Source: Bacillota bacterium (GTDB lineage: Bacteria; Bacillota_H; UBA994; UBA5500). Taken from it: a stretch of 15,071 bases of DNA. Under the pieces are notes generated by a model. It saw nothing but the letters and a program-made list of their open reading frames with translations. It did not search any database and was not told the origin of the DNA. The translations under genes were made by a program, and so were the position numbers. Where the stretch lies: positions 1 to 15,071 of the forward strand of contig JAAYGE010000164.1 of assembly GCA_012727835.1 (NCBI GenBank). The letters are read 5' to 3'. Position 1 is the stretch's first letter. Each line of letters opens with the position of its first letter. This document shows, one piece after another, positions 7,767 to 14,418 of the stretch.

Positions 7767-7814
7767 TTCGCCTGGCAGGAATTTAGCCTTCAGAAAAGAA
7801 GTAGTTTTAAGGTA

Positions 7815-7838
7815 CTAACGCGCTAGGTTCGGCGTTAG
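7815..7838 (+). promoter_or_regulatory. Inverted repeat in the leader of the amidohydrolase operon
   Basis: CTAACGC (7815-7821) and GCGTTAG (7832-7838) form a perfect 7-bp dyad across a 10-base loop. It ends 13 bases before the GGGAGG ribosome binding site (7852-7857). It could be an operator or a leader hairpin limiting access to the ribosome binding site. No regulator gene is nearby. Confidence 0.35.
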
Positions 7839-7867
7839 CTATGACATGTAAGGGAGGTTATCATCAC

Positions 7868-9025
7868 TTGTTAGCAATTATTAATGCCAAGATCTATACC
7901 GTGACCAATGGTGTGATCGAACAGGGCAGCATTCTGCTAGCCGACGGCAAGATTGTCGCCCTAGGTGCGGCCATTGATATCCCAGCGGAAGCACATGTTA
8001 TTGATGCTAAGGGCGCTATTGTTACCCCAGGCCTCATTGACGCTCACACCCACGTGGGTGGTTGGGAGGAAGGGTTAGGCTGGGAAGGTGCCGATATTAA
8101 CGAGTCTACCAACCCGGTGGTGCCCCATGTTAATATCCTCGACGGCATCAACCCGGCCGACGTGGGCTTTGCCGATGCGCGCAAGGGCGGAGTAACCACG
8201 GTCCAGACCATGCCCGGTTCTGCCAACATTATCGGCGGTCTGATGCTCGCCATGAAGACCAGTGGCACCATTGTGGACAAAATGGTGCTGAAATATCCTA
8301 CCGGGATGAAGGCAGCTCTAGGCGAAAACCCGAAGAACAATTATGGTAGTAAGGGTAAGGCGCCAACAACCCGCATGGGTGCGGCCGCACTGCTAAGAGA
8401 AGCCTTGCTTTCGGCCCAGCAGTATGTGGCTAAGCAGGAGCGGGGCGATAAGGATTGGAAGTTCGACCCTAAGATGGAGAATATGGCCAAGGTTATCCGC
8501 AAGGAGATACCATTGCGTATTCATGCCCATCGGGCAGATGATATACTCACCGCCATTCGGGTTGCCAAAGAGTTTGATATCGATTTCACCATTGAGCATT
8601 GCACGGAAGGCCACCTGATAGCCGAGGAAATTGTTAAACACCATATTCCCGTTTGTGTTGGCCCAACGGTGTGGCGGCGAGCTAAGGTGGAAACGAAGAA
8701 CATATCCCCCACCACCGCTGGCGTCATTGCCCGGGCCGGCGGCAAGGTGGCCATTATCACCGACCACAACATTGTGCCTCAGCACTACTTCCGCATTGCT
8801 GTTGGATTGTGCATCCGAGAGGGTCTGCCGGAAGAAGAGGCGCTCAAGGCTGTTACCATTAACCCGGCAGAAATTATCGGTGTGGCCGACCGGGTCGGCA
8901 GCCTGGAAGTAGGTAAAGATGCGGACCTGGCCATGTGGTCGGGCGATCCTTTCGAACCATTAACCCACTGCCTACTGACCGTGATTGACGGAGAAATTGT
9001 GTACGAGCGGGAGGAGGGCAAATAA
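7868..9025 (+). CDS. Metal-dependent amidohydrolase (HutI-related), first of a tandem pair, 385 aa
   Basis: This is an amidohydrolase-superfamily enzyme, a TIM barrel hydrolysing C-N bonds. The visible metal and active-site residues are HTH (His60, His62), HAH (His219, His221), IEH (His244) and TDH (Asp299). Lys148 in GMKAALGEN is a candidate metal-bridging or substrate residue. The C-terminal VGSLEVGKDADLAMWSGDPF is the usual imidazolonepropionase-like tail that closes the small beta domain. An ATG at 7841 would extend the frame by 9 residues, but AAGGGAGG (7850-7857) lies inside that stretch and is correctly spaced for the TTG at 7868. The alignment with the next gene (INAKIY versus VNAKIH) also starts there. 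It is cytoplasmic, with no signal peptide. The substrate is unknown: the group has been annotated as imidazolonepropionase-related without proof. It overlaps the next gene by one base, so the two are probably translated together. Confidence 0.9.
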   Translation: MLAIINAKIYTVTNGVIEQGSILLADGKIVALGAAIDIPAEAHVIDAKGAIVTPGLIDAHTHVGGWEEGLGWEGADINESTNPVVPHVNILDGINPADVGFADARKGGVTTVQTMPGSANIIGGLMLAMKTSGTIVDKMVLKYPTGMKAALGENPKNNYGSKGKAPTTRMGAAALLREALLSAQQYVAKQERGDKDWKFDPKMENMAKVIRKEIPLRIHAHRADDILTAIRVAKEFDIDFTIEHCTEGHLIAEEIVKHHIPVCVGPTVWRRAKVETKNISPTTAGVIARAGGKVAIITDHNIVPQHYFRIAVGLCIREGLPEEEALKAVTINPAEIIGVADRVGSLEVGKDADLAMWSGDPFEPLTHCLLTVIDGEIVYEREEGK

Positions 9026-10176
9026 TGATGAAAGCATTTGTTAACGCTAAGATCCATCCGGTGGGAGCGCCCTCTATCGAACAGGGCACGCTGCTAATTG
9101 ATGGCGCTAAGATCGTGGCCGTTGGCGCCAACGTGGATATCCCGGCCAAGGCAGAGGTAATCGATTGTAGCGGTCGTGTTATCTTGCCCGGCTTTGTTGA
9201 CACCCACACCCATGTGGGCATGTGGGGAGAAAGCGAAGGTCAAGCTAGTTACGACGGCAATGAAAGCAACAACCCGGTCACGCCGCAGGTGCGGGCCCTC
9301 GATGCAATTAACCCCCGTCACATCAGTTTTGCCGATGCCCGCATGGGTGGTGTAACTACCGTGCAGGTCGCTCCGGGTTCGGCTAATGCCATCGGCGGGC
9401 AGATGTGTGTAATTAAGACAGCTGGAAATATTATCGATGATATGATTTTGGCTCCTTATAACGGCATGAAAGCGGCCTTGGGCGAGAACGTGAAGAACTC
9501 CTATGGTATTATGCGCGGTGTTTTCCCGCGGACCCGCATGGGTGTTGCAGCCGCCATTCGCGGAGCCCTCTACGAAGCAAAAGCTTACCAAGAAAAACGG
9601 GCCAAAGATCCTAACGCAGAAGTAGATTTGCGCTGGGAGCCGCTGGTTCAAGTTTTAGAAGGCAAAGTGCCTTTGCGAGTGCATGCCCACCGGGCCGACG
9701 ATATCGTTACGGCGGTGCGCATAGGCGAAGAGTTTGGTATTAAGATTCAGATTGAGCACGGCACCGATGCCGCTGCTGTGGCCGATTTCCTGGCTGAAAA
9801 ACAGATTCCGGTCAACTTAGGGCCCTCCTTCTGGAATCGGGCCAAGGTGGAAACCCAGTCCATCTCCTTTGAGACGGCCGGAATCCTGGAGAAGGCGGGC
9901 GTGTCGGTGAGCTTGATTTCCGACCATCCTTTCTTCCCGATTCAGTATGTCAGTGTGGCCATAGCCATGGCCCATGCGGCCGGCATGAGTGCCGCCGGTG
10001 CCCTGCGAGCCTACACCTTAGGTGCGGCCGAGCATATCGGCGTGGCCGATCGCGTCGGTAGCCTGGAGGCAGGCAAAGATGCCGACTTCACCATCTGGGA
10101 TGGCTGCCCCTTCCGCATCCGCAGCCACATCCTCCAGACCTATATTAACGGTCAGGTTGTGTATAGCCGTGATTAA
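9025..10176 (+). CDS. Metal-dependent amidohydrolase (HutI-related), second of a tandem pair, 383 aa
   Basis: This is a paralogue of the preceding gene along its whole length, from NAKI to the VGSLEAGKDADFTIWDG tail. It keeps every putative ligand: HTH (His61, His63), Lys149 in GMKAALGEN, HAH (His220, His222), IEH (His245) and SDH (Asp300). It is therefore expected to be catalytic. The segments differing most are the loop after HTHVG (MWGESEGQ versus GWEEGLGW) and the region around residues 160-170, which probably line the substrate pocket. The first ATG (9025) overlaps the previous TAA as TAATG. A second ATG follows at 9028. GAGGAGGG (9011-9018) serves either start. A terminator follows 20 bases after the stop. 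The duplication suggests two related substrates or a heteromeric enzyme; the sequence does not decide between them. Confidence 0.9.
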   Translation: MMKAFVNAKIHPVGAPSIEQGTLLIDGAKIVAVGANVDIPAKAEVIDCSGRVILPGFVDTHTHVGMWGESEGQASYDGNESNNPVTPQVRALDAINPRHISFADARMGGVTTVQVAPGSANAIGGQMCVIKTAGNIIDDMILAPYNGMKAALGENVKNSYGIMRGVFPRTRMGVAAAIRGALYEAKAYQEKRAKDPNAEVDLRWEPLVQVLEGKVPLRVHAHRADDIVTAVRIGEEFGIKIQIEHGTDAAAVADFLAEKQIPVNLGPSFWNRAKVETQSISFETAGILEKAGVSVSLISDHPFFPIQYVSVAIAMAHAAGMSAAGALRAYTLGAAEHIGVADRVGSLEAGKDADFTIWDGCPFRIRSHILQTYINGQVVYSRD

Positions 10177-10196
10177 GGTAATTTGCCAATATAAGA

Positions 10197-10232
10197 GGAG
10201 CTAGCCCACAAAAGGCTAGCTCCTTTTCTGTT
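10197..10232 (+). terminator. Rho-independent terminator after the amidohydrolase pair
   Basis: A perfect 10-bp stem, GGAGCTAGCC (10197-10206) with GGCTAGCTCC (10214-10223), encloses a 7-base loop and is followed by TTTTCTGTT. Confidence 0.93.
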
Positions 10233-10257
10233 CAAAAGAAATAGGGGCTAAGGAGTA

Positions 10258-10353
10258 GGGGGCGACCAGCGGGCGGCCTCTACGCATGCCCCAAAATCGC
10301 GGCTATGGACCGCATCCCACACGTTTCGTAGGGGCGCCCCGGTGGTGCGCCCC
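10258..10353. repeat. Two facing copies of a short palindromic repeat (REP/MITE-like)
   Basis: Copy A (10258-10284) and copy C (10327-10353, opposite orientation) match each other at about 20 of 27 positions and face inward, reading CTACG ... CGTAG across 42 bases. Each copy is itself a hairpin; in copy C, GGGCGC pairs with GCGCCC. A third copy lies at 11486. The non-coding stretch 10233-10459 holds this pair and nothing else that I can support. It lies between the ends of convergent genes. Confidence 0.6.
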
Positions 10354-10459
10354 ATATGCCCTGGGGGCTGTTGCACCCAAGAGCTAGCAACAGGGAGTTG
10401 ATCATAGACATCAGGCCTCGTATGTGCGGCTAGCAAACCTAGTAGCTGCCGTAAAACTA

Positions 10460-11431
10460 TCAATTAGCAAAGGCCCAGGCGATGCGGATAGCAGCCCGGG
10501 TGGCCGTATCCACTATTTCCGGGTTCAGGTTTTCAAAGGTATCGGTCGGTTTGTGCAGGTGGGGGTGTTCCTCCCCTAAGTTGCCCCAGACCAGGGTGAT
10601 AGCCGGGATACTGTGCATGGTAAAGGCCATACTATCTACGCCGCCGGCCAGGCGGTCCTCGATGCTGGCTTTAACCCCACCGGCTTCTGCCTCTTCCTTG
10701 GCTACCTTGGCCCAGATCTTGTTGCCTTTGAAACGACTGTCGTACACCACTAGGGTCTCGCCGCTCACGCCAGCAATCACGTCTAGGTTAAGCAAGACTA
10801 CCTTGTCGGTCATCTTCTTTTCCTGCAAATACCTGGCCACCACTTGGCTACCAATAAGGCCTTTCTCTTCCGCACCAAATAGCACGAAGACCACACTATA
10901 GCGGGGAGTTAATTGGCTTTGGCTGAAAATGCGCGCTATCTCTAGAACAGCGGCTGTGCCCACCGCGTTATCATCGGCTCCTGGGTGTAGCACCCCGTCT
11001 ATAATGCCAATGTGGTCATAATGGGCGCCAATGAGCACGAACCTGTCACTTCTTTCGCCCGGCAATACGGCAATGATATTTTCCGCCGGTTCTTCACTGT
11101 CGGGGATAGAAAAGGGCTGCCGATAATCGTCGAAGCCGGCTTCATGCCAAGGTTCTAGGCCGAAGGATTGGAGTAGATCGATTATGTAATCGCCAGCCAA
11201 ATCTTCATATTTGGTACCTGCTTCTCGGCCACCGTAGGTTTCGCTGGTCAAATCTTTGACCCAGGACATCATCTGTTCGTGTTCGTAAAGCTCGAGCAAG
11301 TGTTGTATCTCGACCTCTGAAATGTCCGCTGGCACCCACGCCGGCTGGCAGGCAACGGCTGAGATGGTTAGCAGCGTCAGCATTACCAAGGCCAGCAATC
11401 TGGCTCGCATTGGTTTGCGCAACCTATGCAA
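10460..11431 (-). CDS. M28 family zinc aminopeptidase-like lipoprotein, 323 aa
   Basis: This is a co-catalytic two-zinc peptidase of family M28, predicted to remove N-terminal residues from peptides outside the membrane. Ligand motifs appear in order: AHYDH (His137), GADDN (bridging Asp153 or Asp154), GAEEK (catalytic Glu188 with ligand Glu189), NLDVI (Asp217) and HLHKPTDT (His291 or His293). Residues 1-28 form a lipoprotein-type signal: Arg/Lys-rich, then LLALVMLTLLTISAVAC with Cys28. The lipobox is slightly atypical, with Ala at -3. The TTG at 11431 is chosen because AGGAGG lies 7 bases upstream; an internal ATG at residue 8 has no such site. The M14 gene lies 159 bases upstream on the same strand, so a shared transcript is possible, although a repeat copy sits in the gap. 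Peptidase assignment is firm; specificity is unknown. Confidence 0.9.
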   Translation of the reverse strand: MHRLRKPMRARLLALVMLTLLTISAVACQPAWVPADISEVEIQHLLELYEHEQMMSWVKDLTSETYGGREAGTKYEDLAGDYIIDLLQSFGLEPWHEAGFDDYRQPFSIPDSEEPAENIIAVLPGERSDRFVLIGAHYDHIGIIDGVLHPGADDNAVGTAAVLEIARIFSQSQLTPRYSVVFVLFGAEEKGLIGSQVVARYLQEKKMTDKVVLLNLDVIAGVSGETLVVYDSRFKGNKIWAKVAKEEAEAGGVKASIEDRLAGGVDSMAFTMHSIPAITLVWGNLGEEHPHLHKPTDTFENLNPEIVDTATRAAIRIAWAFAN

Positions 11432-11485
11432 ACTAATTCCTCCTAAAGTTTAATTAGAAACAGCGGTATTTATCCAACAACCCAA

Positions 11486-11512
11486 CGGGCCGACCAACGG
11501 GCGGCCCCTACG
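11486..11512. repeat. Third copy of the short palindromic repeat
   Basis: Copy B agrees with copy A (10258-10284) at 23 of 27 positions and ends in the same CCCTACG-type edge. Its arms GGGCCG and CGGCCC pair perfectly. Relative to copy C (GGGCGC/GCGCCC) both arms have changed together, so the stem is conserved rather than the sequence. It sits in the 159-base gap between the M14 and M28 genes. Confidence 0.6.
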
Positions 11513-11590
11513 ACGTGTTACCGCACCCGCATTTCGGCGTCCAATTCCCCATGTGGCTCAGGTCCTACAGGTGGACGTCCATTGTATTGA

Positions 11591-13291
11591 TTAAGGCAGC
11601 TCCACCTGCTGCGCTACAGTTCCGCCGCGCTGAGAAGTGAGTTGAACCGTTACTTGCCGCGGGGAGTCGGTATCAACTTTTACTGTCCAACGTACCCGCC
11701 GAGAACCTTGGGCCGGATCGCCGATACCCCAGCGCACGTGGTGCACTGCCGAGTAACCGGCCAGGTACCCGATCTCTTGTTTTGCTTCGCAGTTCACCAG
11801 CGTCATACCCGGAGCCAGTTGCAGGCGTACCGCATCAGGCCGCACCGCCTTGTGCTTCAGCGCCATGTGGCTGATATTGGTAGGGAAATAACCATGGTTG
11901 GATACAACCGTGTTATAATCGTATACGCCCGTGGCTACTTCCTTTACCTCCACCTGGTCGATGGCTACTTCCGGTAGTGCAAGGGCGTAGGCAAGGGCAA
12001 ACTGGTTAATTTTGTGGCATTCGGCTTCCAGCAGGTGACGGGGTGGGTTCTGGCGGAATTCTTTCAGCGAATAACCGCCAATCTCTACTTCACCCAGCTG
12101 CGGGTGCTGGAATTTGCGCCAGCGCACGAAGCCGCGGCCACCCAGTTCGCGGTCGGACCAGCGCAATACGGCCCTATCCAACTGGTGCTGTTCTTCTGGC
12201 GTCATGCGGCGCATGTGCTTACCCTTTAATTCGGGCGCCGCCCGCCCCACCAGATCCCACAGTTCGGGGGTAAAGGCAAAGAGACCTAGCTGCTCATAGC
12301 ACCAGTCGTCTAGCACACCCGACCAGACGTCGCCATAGCAGCAGACCACCGGATAGCCGGTAACATCGGTGCCCATTTTGCCGATAATTTCATACATCTG
12401 GGCGTCATTACCGGGGAAGTCTTTGTCGGGCATGGTACTGTGGGGCCGGAAAAGGACGCCACCAGTGGTATGATAAAGCAACACGCCGGCGATGTTCTTA
12501 TGTTTGCTGATAAATTCCACCTGGTTGCGGGTTTCCGGCTCCGACAGAGGGTAGGGGCCCGAACCGGGCGTAAGGGGGCTGTAGCCCGCCGGGAAGTTAC
12601 GGTTTAAATCTAGCCCGTATTTGGTGCTGGCCATAGCAAAGGGCCAACGGGCTTCCGGTAACAGCTGGCCCTGCTCATCCCGTAACATGCCTTCAGTGAA
12701 CAGGTGATAGAAGGGGCCCTCCAAATCCCAAGGGGTACGCGGCAACATAAGGCGGCTATCGGCCGGGTCCACCTTCCAGGCGCCGCGGGCGTCGTCCCGC
12801 ACCCGCATTTGTAGAATTTGGCCGTCGCCGTCCACATCTTCCGGATGTAATCCGGGCGGGTCTTCTTCTTGACGCCAATCGGGATAGGGGCGTACACTGC
12901 TGCGCAAGGCGGTGGGACTGGTCAAATAAAGTTCGGCCCCATCCGGGTTGACCCGCGGTATAATATAGAAAGTACGCTTATCTAATAGCTTCTTGATCCG
13001 GGGGTCGGTTTCGTAATTGCCCACCAGATAGTCGATCAGATAGAGACAAGCCATAGAACCGGTCACTTCGCCGGCGTGGATATTGCCATCCACATACAGG
13101 GCCGGCTTATGTTCGGCCGGGCCGGTGGCCTGGTTGGTGACGGTCATGGCCCACACGTCGCGCCCCTCATAGCTTTTGCCGATAGACTCTAGGCTGCAAA
13201 ATTCGGGGTATTGCTCTGGATACTGGTGAAGAATTTCCGTCAGCTGGTCGTAGGTGTAATACTGGTTGAATTCGACTGCCACTTTACTCAA
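11591..13291 (-). CDS. M14 family zinc carboxypeptidase-like protein, 566 aa
   Basis: This is a family M14 metallopeptidase. Zinc ligands are His72 and Glu75 (HAGE) and His274 (LLYHTTGG). NPDG (115-118) and DLNRNFP (228-234) hold the substrate-binding Asn-Arg, and Glu343 in FTPELW is the likely catalytic Glu. An insert at about 150-185 contains DVDGDGQ, a possible calcium-loop-like motif. Residues about 400-566 form an extra beta-rich domain after the peptidase core, making the protein much longer than classic 300-residue carboxypeptidases. No signal peptide is seen, so it is probably intracellular, unlike the M28 lipoprotein downstream. The start is a TTG at 13291 behind GCGAGGCG, eight bases away. 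It may act on peptides taken up by the cell; specificity cannot be inferred. Confidence 0.9.
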   Translation of the reverse strand: MSKVAVEFNQYYTYDQLTEILHQYPEQYPEFCSLESIGKSYEGRDVWAMTVTNQATGPAEHKPALYVDGNIHAGEVTGSMACLYLIDYLVGNYETDPRIKKLLDKRTFYIIPRVNPDGAELYLTSPTALRSSVRPYPDWRQEEDPPGLHPEDVDGDGQILQMRVRDDARGAWKVDPADSRLMLPRTPWDLEGPFYHLFTEGMLRDEQGQLLPEARWPFAMASTKYGLDLNRNFPAGYSPLTPGSGPYPLSEPETRNQVEFISKHKNIAGVLLYHTTGGVLFRPHSTMPDKDFPGNDAQMYEIIGKMGTDVTGYPVVCCYGDVWSGVLDDWCYEQLGLFAFTPELWDLVGRAAPELKGKHMRRMTPEEQHQLDRAVLRWSDRELGGRGFVRWRKFQHPQLGEVEIGGYSLKEFRQNPPRHLLEAECHKINQFALAYALALPEVAIDQVEVKEVATGVYDYNTVVSNHGYFPTNISHMALKHKAVRPDAVRLQLAPGMTLVNCEAKQEIGYLAGYSAVHHVRWGIGDPAQGSRRVRWTVKVDTDSPRQVTVQLTSQRGGTVAQQVELP

Positions 13292-13458
13292 AAAAATCGC
13301 CTCGCTTCCAAGATATATGAGTTCGAGTCAGCTGGTTTCATCTAATTGGTTATTCGCGCCAGTAGCCATCTATTCCTGCGGGTTGGGAGAGTATCTGGCC
13401 CGAGCTATTTTGCTATATCTGTTAGATAGCCGTTGTGAAATGTGAACTAATTCTGGAG

Positions 13459-13524
13459 GGCTGTGGGATGTGCTTAGGGCGCAGGAGTAGGCTCCAATCA
13501 CGCCTACAGCAGCATCCCGCAGCC
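13459..13524 (+). promoter_or_regulatory. Long imperfect hairpin in the leader of the aldolase gene
   Basis: GGCTGTGGGATG (13459-13470) pairs with CATCCCGCAGCC (13513-13524) over 12 bp with one G-U pair. The helix continues inward, with single-base bulges, through TGCT/AGCA and TAGGGCG/CGCCTA. The tip contains GGAG-TAGG-CTCC. No T-run follows, so it is not a simple terminator. The rest of the 13292-13605 intergenic region shows no supported gene; it should also hold the M14 promoter, which I could not place with confidence. Confidence 0.5.
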
Positions 13525-13542
13525 GCAACAAAGTTTTGTTGC
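13525..13542. promoter_or_regulatory. Perfect 18-bp palindrome, possible operator
   Basis: GCAACAAA, then GT, then TTTGTTGC gives 8-bp perfect arms with a 2-base centre. That geometry fits a dimeric repressor site better than an RNA hairpin. It abuts the long hairpin and lies about 50 bases ahead of the aldolase ribosome binding site. Confidence 0.4.
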
Positions 13543-13605
13543 TAGAAGTCCAGTCGTACTTCGGAGGATGTAGCGCCATATAAACATTGAAAGGAGAACC
13601 CATGT

Positions 13606-14229
13606 ATGGAAAGGGAACACAGTTTGCGCCAAGCCATCTGCTGGGCAGGACGCCGCTTGTATGAGCAGGGGTTTGCAGCCGCCAATGATGGCAATATCTC
13701 GGCCCGTTTAGACGAGAACCGCATTATTACCACACCCACCGGCGTCAGTAAAGGCGAACTGACCCCCGAGATGTTGGTACTGGTTGATACCACCGGCAAA
13801 GTGCTGGCAGGGGAGGGGCGTCCCTCCAGCGAGTTGCCTTTGCACCTGCGAGTTTATACCCGGCGCCCCGATGTAGGAGCCGTGGTGCATGCCCATCCGC
13901 CCTATGCCACCAGCTTCGCCGTCAGCGGCCGGCCTTTAAACGAGCCCCTGATCGCCGAAGCCATTGTGCATGTAGGCCCTGTCGCCTTAGCACCCTATGC
14001 CACCCCCGGCACAGAAGAAGTGCCCGATTCCATCGAGCCCTATATTATGAACCATAACGCTCTACTGCTGGCTAACCATGGCGCCCTCACCCTAGGGCCC
14101 GATATCAAAACCGCCCAGTTTCGTATGGAAAGCCTGGAGTTTTATGCTAAGGTAACCGCCATAAGCCACCAGATCGGTACCCCTAGACCGTTAACAACGG
14201 TTCAGATTGCCTGCCTGCGCCAACAGTGA
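13606..14229 (+). CDS. Class II aldolase / L-fuculose-phosphate aldolase-like, 207 aa
   Basis: This is a zinc-dependent class II aldolase/adducin-family protein (FucA/AraD fold) expected to cleave or form sugar phosphates in the cytoplasm. Signatures are GNIS (29-32) and TPTGVSKG (43-50) for phosphate binding, and SSELPLH with catalytic Glu76. Zinc ligands are His95 and His97 (HAHPP) and His158 (NHGAL). All match the E. coli FucA arrangement (Glu73, His92, His94, His155), and the length is close to its 215 residues. The ATG at 13606 has AAGGAG nine bases upstream; an ATG at 13602 is in the wrong frame. It lies divergent from the M14 gene behind a structured leader. No kinase or isomerase of a fucose or rhamnose pathway is present, so the substrate could be fuculose-1-P, a methylthioribulose-type phosphate or another sugar phosphate. 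Confidence 0.9.
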   Translation: MEREHSLRQAICWAGRRLYEQGFAAANDGNISARLDENRIITTPTGVSKGELTPEMLVLVDTTGKVLAGEGRPSSELPLHLRVYTRRPDVGAVVHAHPPYATSFAVSGRPLNEPLIAEAIVHVGPVALAPYATPGTEEVPDSIEPYIMNHNALLLANHGALTLGPDIKTAQFRMESLEFYAKVTAISHQIGTPRPLTTVQIACLRQQ

Positions 14230-14252
14230 AAGAGGGGACTGCAAGCACCGTC

Positions 14253-14272
14253 GCTCCCCTAGTGGGAGCTTT
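14253..14272 (+). terminator. Short hairpin after the aldolase gene (weak terminator candidate)
   Basis: GCTCCC (14253-14258) pairs with GGGAGC (14264-14269), followed by only TTT. It may contribute to ending or processing the aldolase transcript, but the structure at 14325 is the stronger candidate. Confidence 0.3.
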
Positions 14273-14324
14273 GCAACAAGGGCGGGCAGCGCTCCCGTCT
14301 TAAGGAATATATAGAAAAGGGAAG

Positions 14325-14391
14325 GGCAGTGGATACTGCGTAGGACTATTGGAGCTTACTCCTGGTCCCAAGCAGTATCCACTGCCTTTTT
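14325..14391. terminator. Probable bidirectional terminator between convergent genes
   Basis: A perfect 15-bp stem, GGCAGTGGATACTGC (14325-14339) with GCAGTATCCACTGCC (14372-14386), is followed by TTTTT on the plus strand. On the minus strand it is followed by CTTCCCTTTTCT, a weaker T-rich tail. The 32-base interior contains its own small stems (GGAG/CTCC and GGAC/GTCC). It lies between the aldolase (plus) and the zinc-ribbon membrane protein (minus), so it can end both. Confidence 0.8.
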
Positions 14392-14418
14392 GGAGTATGG
14401 ATAGCATTAAGATTGGAT

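Noticed and set aside
7841..7867. ATG at 7841 as the start of the first amidohydrolase
   Set aside because: The strong AAGGGAGG site lies inside this extension, and the paralogue aligns only from the TTG at 7868.
9094..9651. 185-codon antisense frame opposite the second amidohydrolase
   Set aside because: It is the largest shadow frame, but it lies wholly opposite a gene with a complete active site and has no recognisable protein features or ribosome binding site.
10248..10463. Minus-strand 71-codon frame downstream of the M28 gene
   Set aside because: It consists largely of the palindromic repeat pair, has no ribosome binding site, and overlaps the M28 stop.
13459..13542. A tRNA or SRP RNA gene in the aldolase leader
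   Set aside because: There is no cloverleaf, T-loop or CCA end, and no SRP tetraloop or conserved asymmetric loop. It is a single long hairpin plus a palindrome.
13370..13603. Minus-strand 77-codon frame in the aldolase/M14 intergenic region
   Set aside because: It has no ribosome binding site, overlaps the inverted repeats and the aldolase leader, and its product looks unlike a protein I recognise.
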